A stretch of DNA of 52,838 nt, taken from Bradyrhizobium elkanii WSM2783 (GTDB lineage Bacteria; Pseudomonadota; Alphaproteobacteria; Rhizobiales; Xanthobacteraceae). The stretch lies in assembly GCF_000472865.1 (NCBI RefSeq), contig NZ_AXAP01000060.1:1-52838 (forward strand), in the 5' to 3' direction. A model generated the notes under the pieces. It was given only the letters and a program-made list of their open reading frames with translations. It ran no database searches and had not been told where the DNA came from. Below, one piece after another: positions 15,720 through 23,375 of the stretch; position 1 is the stretch's first letter, and each line of letters begins with the position of its first letter. The position numbers and the translations under genes are program-made.

Positions 15720-17132
15720 ATGGCCAATCTGACTATTCGCAAGCTCGATGACGCCGTCCGAGATGAATTGCGCCTACGCGCAGCCCGTAACGGGCGCTCG
15801 GTGGAGGACGAGGTCCGGGTCATCCTGGGCGAGGTGGTTGCGGGGCAGCCCTCCGAGGTCCCGCCGGCAGCTCCCGCGTCGCGCCCGCAGGCCGCTGTAG
15901 CATCGGCCAACGGCCTGGCCCGCGTCACCCTGATTATCGGCGGCGGCATCGCCGCCTACAAGGCGCTGGACCTGATTCGGCGGCTCAAGGAGCGCCAGAT
16001 TCACGTCCGCTGCGTGCTGACCGAGGCGGCGCAGCAGTTCGTCACGCCGCTTGCGGCCAGCGCCCTGTCGCATGAGCGCGTCTATACCGACCTGTTCGAT
16101 CCCGAGAGCGAATTCGATGCCGGCCACATCCGCCTGGCGCGCGAGTGCGACCTGATCGTGGTGGCGCCGGCGACCGCGGACCTGATCGCCAAAATGGCGC
16201 ATGGCCATGCCGACGATCTCGCCTCCGCGATCCTGCTCGCCGCCAACCGCCCGATCCTGCTGGCGCCGGCAATGAATCCGCTGATGTGGAACAACGCCGC
16301 CACCCGCCGCAACGTGCTGCAGCTCCGCCGCGACGGCATCCTGACCGTCGGCCCCAACGCCGGCGAGATGGCGGAGGCGGGCGAAGCCGGCGTCGGGCGG
16401 ATGGCCGAGCCGACGGAAATCGCCGCCGCTGCCGAACATATCCTGCGCCCGCCGCATCGGCGCCCGCTTCAGGGCAAGCGCGTGCTGATCACCGCAGGGC
16501 CAACGCATGAGGCGATCGATCCGGTGCGCTATATCGCCAACCGCTCCTCTGGCAAGCAGGGCTTTGCCATCGCCGCCGCCGCGCGAGATGCCGGCGCCGA
16601 GGTCGTCCTGGTCTCGGGGCCGGTCGATCTCGCCGATCCCCCCGGCGTGTCGGTAATCTCTGTGGAATCCGCGCGCGACATGCTGCACCGGGTGGAAGCG
16701 GCGCTGCCGGTGGATGTCGCGATCTTCGCGGCCGCGGTCGCCGACTGGCGGGTCGCCAATGAAGGCGAGCAGAAATTGAAGAAGACGACAGCCGGCGTGC
16801 CGTCGCTGCAACTGATCGAGAACCCCGACATCCTCGCCACCATCGCCAAGCTGCAGGACAAGCGCCCGCCGCTGGTGATCGGTTTCGCGGCCGAGACCGA
16901 GCATCTGATCGACAATGCAAAGGCAAAGATCGCCCGCAAGGGCTGCGACTGGATCGTGGCCAATGATGTTTCGCCGGCCACCGGCGTGATGGGCGGGGAC
17001 CGCAACACCGTCCATCTGCTGACGCGCGAGGGCGAGGATATCAGCGTCGATTCCTGGCCGGTCATGACCAAGGAACAGGTCGCCACCGAACTGGTGGCGC
17101 GGATCGCGAAGGCTGTGGAGACAAAATCGTGA
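15720..17132 (+). CDS. coaBC: CoaBC (PPC decarboxylase / PPC synthetase) with an N-terminal ribbon-helix-helix domain
   Basis: Makes 4'-phosphopantetheine from 4'-phosphopantothenate, cysteine and CTP in coenzyme A synthesis. Residues 1-42 (MANLTIRKLDDAVRDELR, ARNGRSVEDEVRVIL) match FitA/Arc-type ribbon-helix-helix antitoxins, followed by a Pro/Ala linker (about 43-66). The CoaC half begins at about 68 (VTLIIGGGIAAYK) with catalytic His136 (AGHIRLA), APATADLIAKMA and PAMNPLMW. The flap before GRM (226-228) has Ala220 where E. coli Dfp has Cys158. The CoaB half begins at about 254 (VLITAGPTHEAIDPVRYIANRSSGKQG). The RHH segment is in frame with no stop. A GTG at codon 39 is the only internal start I see, and it would leave out the RHH fold. 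Its stop overlaps the dut start. No toxin gene is nearby. Confidence 0.93.
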   Translation: MANLTIRKLDDAVRDELRLRAARNGRSVEDEVRVILGEVVAGQPSEVPPAAPASRPQAAVASANGLARVTLIIGGGIAAYKALDLIRRLKERQIHVRCVLTEAAQQFVTPLAASALSHERVYTDLFDPESEFDAGHIRLARECDLIVVAPATADLIAKMAHGHADDLASAILLAANRPILLAPAMNPLMWNNAATRRNVLQLRRDGILTVGPNAGEMAEAGEAGVGRMAEPTEIAAAAEHILRPPHRRPLQGKRVLITAGPTHEAIDPVRYIANRSSGKQGFAIAAAARDAGAEVVLVSGPVDLADPPGVSVISVESARDMLHRVEAALPVDVAIFAAAVADWRVANEGEQKLKKTTAGVPSLQLIENPDILATIAKLQDKRPPLVIGFAAETEHLIDNAKAKIARKGCDWIVANDVSPATGVMGGDRNTVHLLTREGEDISVDSWPVMTKEQVATELVARIAKAVETKS

Positions 17133-17587
17133 GTGCGACAATCAAGGTCGATGTCAGGCAATTGCCGCATGGCGAAGACCTTCCGCTGCCGACCTACCAG
17201 ACCGCCGATGCCGCCGGGCTCGATCTGCTCGCCGCAGTGCCCGAAGAAACGCCGCTGGTGCTCGCATCAGGCAAATATGCGATGGTTCCGACCGGGCTGA
17301 CGATCGCGCTGCCGCCGGGCTATGAGGCGCAGGTGCGGCCACGCTCGGGACTTGCCGCCAAGCACGGCGTGACCGTGTTGAATTCGCCTGGTACCATCGA
17401 CGCCGACTATCGCGGCGAGATCAACGTGCTCCTGATCAATCACGGCGAGGCGCCATTTTCGATCCGACGCGGCGAGCGCATCGCGCAGATGGTGATCGCA
17501 CCGGTCGTGCAGGCGGAACTGGTTCCCGTGACCGTGCTGTCCAGTACCGAACGAGGCAGCGGCGGCTTCGGCTCGACCGGGCGATAA
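17129..17587 (+). CDS. dut: dUTP diphosphatase (dUTPase)
   Basis: Hydrolyses dUTP to dUMP, keeping uracil out of DNA and feeding thymidylate synthesis. The 152 residues show all five trimeric dUTPase motifs: AGLDLLAAV, RPRSGLAAKHG, GTIDADYRGEINVLLIN, RGERIAQMVI and RGSGGFGSTGR. GTG 17129 overlaps the coaBC stop (GTGA), giving translational coupling in ubiE-ubiB-coaBC-dut, an order also seen in other alphaproteobacteria. Confidence 0.96.
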   Translation: MSATIKVDVRQLPHGEDLPLPTYQTADAAGLDLLAAVPEETPLVLASGKYAMVPTGLTIALPPGYEAQVRPRSGLAAKHGVTVLNSPGTIDADYRGEINVLLINHGEAPFSIRRGERIAQMVIAPVVQAELVPVTVLSSTERGSGGFGSTGR

Positions 17588-17670
17588 GCCATTCGAATGC
17601 GGATAAAATTTGCGCTGGCGCATGAATTGAGCCCCGCATTTTTCACAGCGTGTCTTGCGTTCACGATCTG

Positions 17671-17715
17671 GACTCTTACTCGCTGAGTCAGCTTGAGGAT
17701 ATGCTTCCTCGATTC
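17671..17715. promoter_or_regulatory. Cluster of three GANTC sites upstream of divL
   Basis: GACTC (17671-17675), GAGTC (17685-17689) and GATTC (17711-17715) are three copies of the CcrM methylation motif GANTC within 45 bp, all in the 183-bp spacer before divL. The first two also form an inverted pair. CcrM methylation times several cell-cycle genes in alphaproteobacteria; a role here is inferred. Confidence 0.45.
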
Positions 17716-17770
17716 GTGAGCACGGCGGGGGTCTAACGCCGGGCTGAAGTCGTGCGTTCTGGGGCAAATT

Positions 17771-20290
17771 ATGTCAGGCGTGGTCGCCGCAATGCGTCGA
17801 AGCCTGCTGTCGTGCACCTCGCTGGCGCGCGACGGCCTGATGGGGCTCGCCGCTACATTGGCGCTGCCCACGGGATCGGCGCGCGCCGGTGACTGGCTGT
17901 TCGAGCCGGCGATCTCGGCGTGGTTCGACCTCGATCACCAGGAATTCGTTCTTTTCACCGCCGCGGTTGCGTTGCTCGGCTTTTCCGTGGTCGCCGCGAT
18001 CCTCTTGATGCGCACGCGCGCTCGCGCCAGCCGGAGCGAGGGGCGCCTGCGCGCCGAGATCGCCGATCTGCAGGCCCAATCCGATCGTCTGCGCGCGCTG
18101 CTGTTTGCCGAGCCGCAGGTCCTGATCTCCTGGGCGGCCGGCGACAATCGCCCCGAGATCAGCGGCGACATCGCATTGCTGACCTCGCAGGAGGCGACCC
18201 AGACCTCGCCCCAGCGCGTGCTGGCATTCGGAACCTGGCTGCCGCCGGAACCGGCGCTGCAGATGGACCACGCGGTCGACGCGCTGCGGGAGGCCGGCCA
18301 GGGCTTTCTGCTCAACCTCACGACCGCGAACGGCCGCGCGATCGAGGCCATGGGTCGCGCCATCGGCGGCCAGGCGATCGTGCGGATGCGCGAGCTCGGC
18401 GGCTTGCGCCGCGAATTGGCCGAGGCCAATCTGCGCTACAAGATGCTGCAGGAGGAAACCGAACTGCTGCGCGATTTCGCCGCCGCCGCACCCTGGCCGA
18501 TCTGGGCCAAGAATGCGCAGGACGATCTGCGCTATGCCAATACGGCCTATCTGCGGGCGACCGAGGGCGCGAGCATCGCGGATGCAATCACGCGCAATCT
18601 CGAGCTCCTGGAGAACGATCAGCGGGTCGAGATGGCCAAGGCGCTGCACGAATATGCAACCTATGCCGCGCGACTGCCGATCGTGGTCGGCGGCGAGCGG
18701 CGGATCTACGACGTGCAGGCGATGAAGCTTGCCGGCGGCAGCGCCGGCATCGCCATCGACGCCAGCGAGGTCGCCGCCCTGCGCGCCGCGCTCACCCGGA
18801 TGGCGGAAGCGCATCGCCGCACCCTCGACCAGCTCTCTTCCGGCGTCGCCGTGTTCGACGCCGACCGGCGGCTCGCCTTCTACAACGAATCCTATCGCCG
18901 CCTCTGGGATCTCGATCAGGCATTCCTCGATAGCAACCCGGACGATTCCAGCGTCCTCGATCGGCTGCGCGCCGCGCGCAAGCTGCCGGAGCAGCCGGAC
19001 TTCCGCGCCTGGAAGGCCAAGCTGCACGAAGCCTATCGCGCGGTCGAATCGGAGAGCTACACCTGGTTCCTGCCGGACGGCCGCGCGGTCAGTGTCGTCA
19101 CCACGCCGAACCTCGAAGGCGGCGTCACCTATCTCTTCGACAACGTCACCGAAAGTCTCGACCTGGCGCGTCGCTTCGACGGCCTGATCCGGGTCCAGCA
19201 CGAGACCCTCGACAACCTCAACGAAGCAGTCGCGGTGTTCGGCAGCAATGGCCGGGTGCAGTTGTTCAACCCGGCATTTGAGAAGATGTGGCGGCTGCCG
19301 GCGGATGCGCTGCGCGAGCAGCCGCATATCGAGACCGTGGAAGCGCTGTGCAGGCCGCTGTTCGACGATCCGATCGTCTGGCGCGCGCTGCGCGAGGCGA
19401 TCACTGCGATCGAGAACCGGGCCCAGGTTGCGCTGAAGCTCGAGCGCAAGGACGGCAGCGTGCTGCATTGCATGACCATGCCGCTGCCCGACGGCGCGAC
19501 CATGCTGACGTTCCAGGACATCACCGACACCGAGAATGTCGAACGCGCGCTACGCGAGCGCAACGAGGCGCTGGAAGCGGCCGACCAGATGAAGGTCGAT
19601 TTCGTCCACCACGTGTCCTACGAATTGCGCGCGCCGCTCACCACCATCATCGGCTTTGCGCATTTCCTGTCTGATCCCTCGACCGGACCGCTCAACGCGA
19701 AGCAGGCCGAATATCTCGACTACGTCACCAAATCGACCAACGCGTTGCTCGCGCTCACCAACAACATCCTCGATCTCGCCACCATCGATGCCGGCGCGAT
19801 GACGCTCGAGCTCGGCTCCGTCGATATCGGCAAGACGATCGAGGCCGCGGCCGAAGGCATCCAGGACCGGCTCGCGACCGACCGCATCACGCTCAAGGTC
19901 GACATCGAGCCCAATATCGGTGAATTCATCGGCGACGAACGCCGCGTGGTGCAGGTGCTCTATAACCTGCTCGCCAACGCCGTCGGCTTCTCCCCGCATG
20001 ACGGGACGGTCACGATCTCTGCGCGACGTGCCGACCACAGCGTCGTATTCGCGGTGACCGACACCGGCCCGGGCATCGCGCCTGAGGTCAAGGACAAGGT
20101 ATTCAACTGGTTCGAGAGCCATTCCCATGGCTCGCGGCACCGTGGCGCCGGCCTCGGCCTGTCGCTGGTGCGCTCCTTCGTCGAGTTGCATGGCGGCAAG
20201 GTCCGCGTCGATTCGACTGTCGGCAACGGCACGACCGTGACCTGCATCTTCCCGGTCGACCAGAACGCGCATCGCAACGCCGCCGAATGA
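17771..20290 (+). CDS. divL: DivL-like cell-cycle pseudokinase (Tyr in place of the phospho-acceptor His)
   Basis: An 839-residue inner-membrane sensor. Hydrophobic segments lie at about 22-34 and 62-80, PAS-type regions at about 235-335, 350-460 and 475-590, a HisKA-like helix pair at about 605-675 and an ATPase domain at about 720-830. The H-box reads VSYELRAPL: Tyr617 (codon 19619-19621) stands where histidine kinases have His, the hallmark of DivL, which controls the CckA-CtrA pathway in Caulobacter. The N-box (YNLLANAVGFS, N736), DTGPGI (764-769) and GAGLGLSLV (792-800) are kept, so ATP binding is plausible. The stop overlaps the tsaE start by 4 bp. ATG 17771 is preceded by GGGG at fitting distance. 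Confidence 0.88.
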   Translation: MSGVVAAMRRSLLSCTSLARDGLMGLAATLALPTGSARAGDWLFEPAISAWFDLDHQEFVLFTAAVALLGFSVVAAILLMRTRARASRSEGRLRAEIADLQAQSDRLRALLFAEPQVLISWAAGDNRPEISGDIALLTSQEATQTSPQRVLAFGTWLPPEPALQMDHAVDALREAGQGFLLNLTTANGRAIEAMGRAIGGQAIVRMRELGGLRRELAEANLRYKMLQEETELLRDFAAAAPWPIWAKNAQDDLRYANTAYLRATEGASIADAITRNLELLENDQRVEMAKALHEYATYAARLPIVVGGERRIYDVQAMKLAGGSAGIAIDASEVAALRAALTRMAEAHRRTLDQLSSGVAVFDADRRLAFYNESYRRLWDLDQAFLDSNPDDSSVLDRLRAARKLPEQPDFRAWKAKLHEAYRAVESESYTWFLPDGRAVSVVTTPNLEGGVTYLFDNVTESLDLARRFDGLIRVQHETLDNLNEAVAVFGSNGRVQLFNPAFEKMWRLPADALREQPHIETVEALCRPLFDDPIVWRALREAITAIENRAQVALKLERKDGSVLHCMTMPLPDGATMLTFQDITDTENVERALRERNEALEAADQMKVDFVHHVSYELRAPLTTIIGFAHFLSDPSTGPLNAKQAEYLDYVTKSTNALLALTNNILDLATIDAGAMTLELGSVDIGKTIEAAAEGIQDRLATDRITLKVDIEPNIGEFIGDERRVVQVLYNLLANAVGFSPHDGTVTISARRADHSVVFAVTDTGPGIAPEVKDKVFNWFESHSHGSRHRGAGLGLSLVRSFVELHGGKVRVDSTVGNGTTVTCIFPVDQNAHRNAAE

Positions 20291-21810
20291 TTGTCACCAG
20301 CACATTCTCGGTCGCACTCGCCAATGAGGCGGCGACCGCGCATCTGATGGCGGATCTCGCGCTCTTGATCGGCCCCGGCGAAGTCATCGCGCTCTCCGGC
20401 GATCTCGGCGCTGGCAAGACCGCCGCGGCCCGCGCGTTGATCCGCTATCTCGCCACCGATGATACGCTGGAAGTGCCGAGCCCGACCTTCACGCTGGCGC
20501 AAACCTACGAGTTGCCGGCGTTCCCGCTTGTTCATGCCGATCTCTACCGCATCAATGACGCGAGCGAACTCGAGGAGATCGGGCTGTCGCCCTTGCCTGA
20601 CGGCGCGGTAGCGCTGATCGAATGGCCGGAGCGCGCACCGGATGCCTTGCCGCCGGATCGTATCGACATCGCGCTGAGCCACCGGCCGGCGCTGGGATCG
20701 AACGCGCGGGCGGCCGAGATCACCGGCCACGGCAAGGCCGCCGCCGTCGTCACGCGGCTGAAGGCGCTGCGCCAATTCCTCGACAATGCCGGCTACATCG
20801 ACGCGCGGCGCGAGCGCATGCCGGGCGATGCCTCGACCCGCTCCTACGCCCGGCTGTTCGACGACAATGGCAGCGTCATCCTGATGAACTCGCCGCGCCG
20901 CCCCGACGGGCCGCCGATCTATGACGGCAAGCCCTACAGCGCCGCCGTCCATCTCGCCGAGGACGTCAAGCCGTTCGTCGCCATCGACAACGGACTGCGC
21001 GAGCGCGGCTTCTCCGCACCCGCGATCCGCCACTCCGACATCGATCTGGGATTCCTGATCACCGAGGACTTCGGCAAGGACGGCGTCGTCGAAGGCAACC
21101 CGCCGGCGCCGATCACCGAGCGCTATGAAGCCGCGACCGACATGCTGGCAGCCCTGCATCGCGAGAAGCTGCCAGAGGAGCTGCCACTGTCGCCGCAGCT
21201 CACCTACGACATCCCCGTCTTCGACATCGATGCATGGCTGATCGAGCTGGGCTTGATGATCGAGTGGTACTTGCCGCAGCGCGGCGTCACCCTCGCATCG
21301 GATTTACGCAATGAATTTCTTGCGATGTGGCGAACGCTCCTGGAAAAGCCGGCCGCGGCGCCGCGGACCTGGGTGCTCCGCGACTTCCACTCGCCCAACC
21401 TGATCTGGCTCGGCGAGCGCACCGGCATCCTGCGGGTCGGCCTGATCGACTTCCAGGACGCGGTGCTGGGACCTGCCACTTACGACCTGGTGTCGCTGCT
21501 CCAGGACGCGCGGATCGACGTGCCCGAGCAGCTCGAGCTCACACTGCTCTCCCGTTACATCAAGGCGCGGCGGGCCACCGAGGAGCATTTCGACGCGGCC
21601 AGCTTCGCCGAGCTCTACGCGATCATGTCGGCCCAGCGTAACACGCGTCTGCTGGGCACGTTTGCGCGGCTCAACGGGCGGGACGGCAAGCCGCATTATC
21701 TCAAGCACCAGCCGCGGATCTGGACTTACCTTACTCGTTCACTGGCCCACCCGGCGCTGGCCGGCCTTCGCGAATGGTACGCGGCCCACGTTCCGCCGCC
21801 GGTTTCCTGA
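20287..21810 (+). CDS. tsaE: TsaE - AmgK-like sugar kinase fusion
   Basis: Two proteins in one 507-residue chain. Residues 1-150 are TsaE, the ATPase of the tRNA threonylcarbamoyladenosine (t6A37) complex: Walker A GDLGAGKT (38-45), SPTFTL (65-70) and HADLYR (83-88). From about 160 comes an APH-fold phosphotransferase: PGDASTRSYARL, VLRDFHSPNLIW (about 362-373, catalytic Asp) and GLIDFQDAVLGPATYDL. This half matches AmgK, the anomeric MurNAc/GlcNAc 1-kinase of cell-wall recycling, and the uridylyltransferase MurU follows at 22479. The ATG overlaps the divL stop. Such fusions occur in other Rhizobiales as far as I recall. Confidence 0.9.
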   Translation: MIVTSTFSVALANEAATAHLMADLALLIGPGEVIALSGDLGAGKTAAARALIRYLATDDTLEVPSPTFTLAQTYELPAFPLVHADLYRINDASELEEIGLSPLPDGAVALIEWPERAPDALPPDRIDIALSHRPALGSNARAAEITGHGKAAAVVTRLKALRQFLDNAGYIDARRERMPGDASTRSYARLFDDNGSVILMNSPRRPDGPPIYDGKPYSAAVHLAEDVKPFVAIDNGLRERGFSAPAIRHSDIDLGFLITEDFGKDGVVEGNPPAPITERYEAATDMLAALHREKLPEELPLSPQLTYDIPVFDIDAWLIELGLMIEWYLPQRGVTLASDLRNEFLAMWRTLLEKPAAAPRTWVLRDFHSPNLIWLGERTGILRVGLIDFQDAVLGPATYDLVSLLQDARIDVPEQLELTLLSRYIKARRATEEHFDAASFAELYAIMSAQRNTRLLGTFARLNGRDGKPHYLKHQPRIWTYLTRSLAHPALAGLREWYAAHVPPPVS

Positions 21811-21915
21811 TTTACCCCCTGTTAGCCCGAGCCGCCCTAGTGTGACACACGCTCGGGATGCAGAGCGGCTGGATCATGTTCAGGATCATGATCGAGGTTA
21901 AGGATTGAGTCGGCC

Positions 21916-22236
21916 ATGAAAGCAGAACGGCGCCGCGGCGAGCGTGTCACCTTCGAACGCGGCATTCCCGCGCACATGATGGGGATCGATGGCACGTGGC
22001 GGCGCGACTGCACCATGGAAGACGTTTCCGAGACGGGCGCTAAACTGACGGTCGAGGGCTCGGTGGAGGGCCTGCACCTGAAGGAGTTCTTCCTGCTGCT
22101 GTCATCGACCGGGCTTGCCTATCGCCGCTGCGAATTGTCCTGGGTCAACGGCGATCAGATCGGGGTCAATTTCCTCAAGCAAGGTGACAAGAAGAAGAAG
22201 GCGGGCAAGCGCGGCTCGCAACCCGCCGAGGTCTGA
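21916..22236 (+). CDS. PilZ-domain protein (putative c-di-GMP receptor)
   Basis: A 106-residue single-domain protein with the PilZ signature: Arg cluster RRRGERV (5-11) and DVSETG (36-41, the DxSxxG loop), followed by a beta-barrel pattern ending WVNGDQIGVNFL. A Lys-rich C-terminal tail follows. PilZ domains bind cyclic di-GMP and act on motility, surface polysaccharide or partner proteins. It lies between the two genes of the AmgK-MurU recycling route on the same strand, but a functional link is only suggested. Confidence 0.85.
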   Translation: MKAERRRGERVTFERGIPAHMMGIDGTWRRDCTMEDVSETGAKLTVEGSVEGLHLKEFFLLLSSTGLAYRRCELSWVNGDQIGVNFLKQGDKKKKAGKRGSQPAEV

Positions 22237-22250
22237 ACACTGCTGTTTTA

Positions 22251-22350
22251 GAGCATGATCCGGAAAAGTGGAGACCGGTTTTCCGAAAAGATCATGCTCA
22301 AACAAAGAGATGAGATCATGATCCCGATTTTGTCGAATCGGATCATGATT
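22251..22350. repeat. Two adjacent palindromic elements (GAGCATGATC type)
   Basis: The first element pairs GAGCATGATC (22251-22260) with GATCATGCTC (22290-22299), with inner CGGAAAA/TTTTCCG. The second pairs ATCATGATCCCGATT (22315-22329) with AATCGGATCATGAT (22336-22349), allowing a bulge. The GAGCATGATC element is one of the commonest interspersed repeats in Bradyrhizobium. They separate the PilZ gene from murU and may end transcription of the former. Confidence 0.75.
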
Positions 22351-22478
22351 CAGGACGTTTTCTTTCCCGTCGCACGGGCGTCATGTCCGGCGACTATCGC
22401 GTCGACCTTATGCGCGCCCCAAATCGGCGTGATAGGATAGCGCGCGTCACGATTTGAACGGTTCGAGAGCCCGGAAGA

Positions 22479-23201
22479 ATGTCCGTCACCCCCCGTAGAG
22501 CCATGGTCCTCGCCGCTGGTCTCGGCCTGCGCATGCGGCCTTTGACCGACCATATGCCGAAGCCGCTGGTGAGCGTGGCGGGGCAGCCGCTGCTCGATCA
22601 TGTCCTGGACAAGCTTGCCGCTGCCGGCGTGAGCGAGGCCGTGGTCAATGTGCACTATCTGCCCGACCAGATCATCGAGCACGTCAAGACGCGGAAGCAG
22701 CCGCGCGTGATCATCTCGGACGAGCGAGACAAGGTGCTGGGCACTGGCGGCGCGGTGGTGAAGGCGTTGCCGCTGCTCGGGCGTGAGCCGTTCTTCCACG
22801 TCAACTCCGACACCATGTGGATCGATGGCGTGCGGCCGAACCTGGCGCGGCTCGCGGAGACCTTCGATCCTGCGAAAATGGATATTCTGCTGCTGATGGC
22901 GCCAACCGCGAGCAGCATCGGCTATGGCGGCCGCGGCGACTATTCCATGCTGCCGGACGGCGCCTTGCGCAAGCGGCGGGAACAGCAGGTGGTGCCGTTC
23001 GTCTATGCCGGCGCCGCCATCATGTCGCCGTCGATCTTTGCGGACGCCCCCGCGGGCGAGTTCTCGCTGACCAGGCTTTTTGACCGTGCCAACGAGCAGG
23101 AACGGCTGTTCGGCCTCAGACTCGACGGTGTCTGGATGCATGTCGGAACCCCCGACGCCGTGCAAGCCGCGGAAGAAGCATTTTTGGAAAGCGTGGCGTA
23201 G
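22479..23201 (+). CDS. murU: N-acetylmuramate-1-phosphate uridylyltransferase MurU-like nucleotidyltransferase
   Basis: Transfers UMP to MurNAc-1-phosphate, giving UDP-MurNAc and bypassing MurA/MurB in peptidoglycan recycling. The 240-residue protein has the sugar-nucleotidyltransferase start MVLAAGLGLRMRPLTDHMPKPL (9-30), with the metal-binding Asp in HVNSDTMWI. The length and the preceding AmgK-type kinase support MurU rather than a glucose-1-phosphate enzyme. The route gives intrinsic fosfomycin tolerance in pseudomonads; that is family knowledge, not shown here. Confidence 0.85.
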   Translation: MSVTPRRAMVLAAGLGLRMRPLTDHMPKPLVSVAGQPLLDHVLDKLAAAGVSEAVVNVHYLPDQIIEHVKTRKQPRVIISDERDKVLGTGGAVVKALPLLGREPFFHVNSDTMWIDGVRPNLARLAETFDPAKMDILLLMAPTASSIGYGGRGDYSMLPDGALRKRREQQVVPFVYAGAAIMSPSIFADAPAGEFSLTRLFDRANEQERLFGLRLDGVWMHVGTPDAVQAAEEAFLESVA

Positions 23202-23208
23202 GACACTC

Positions 23209-23327
23209 GTCGTCCCGGCGAAGGCCGGGACCCATAACCACCGGTGTTGGTTGTGGACGAAATAGCGGCCCCAGCCTGCACAATACCCACATTTGTGGTT
23301 ATGGGTCCCGGCCTTCGCCGGGACGAC
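23209..23327. repeat. Repeat unit with perfect 33-bp inverted arms
   Basis: Positions 23209-23241 and 23295-23327 are perfect 33-bp inverted copies (GTCGTCCCGGCGAAGG... ...CCATAACCAC) around a 53-bp core. Each arm folds by itself (CCCGGC-GAAG-GCCGGG). Diverged or partial copies occur at 3843-3875, 3926-3951 and 49799-49827. The structure is that of a small non-coding mobile element; it has no gene. It lies between murU and addB. Confidence 0.85.
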
Positions 23328-23351
23328 GTGGAAAGAGATGCCTATATTGGC

Positions 23352-23370
23352 GCCTGATTCCGAATCAGGC
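23352..23370. promoter_or_regulatory. 19-bp palindrome with two GANTC sites before the addB start
   Basis: GCCTGATTC (23352-23360) and GAATCAGGC (23362-23370) form a perfect dyad around one base and end 5 bp before the addB ATG. The arms contain GATTC and GAATC, both GANTC methylation sites. It can act as a protein or CcrM target, or as an mRNA hairpin over the ribosome-binding site; I cannot tell which. Confidence 0.45.
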
Positions 23371-23375
23371 TCCTC

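Noticed and set aside
15720..17587. Toxin-antitoxin pair around the RHH domain of CoaBC
   Set aside because: No PIN, MazF-like or other toxin frame is next to it; the following gene is dut. The RHH part is joined to CoaBC in one frame.
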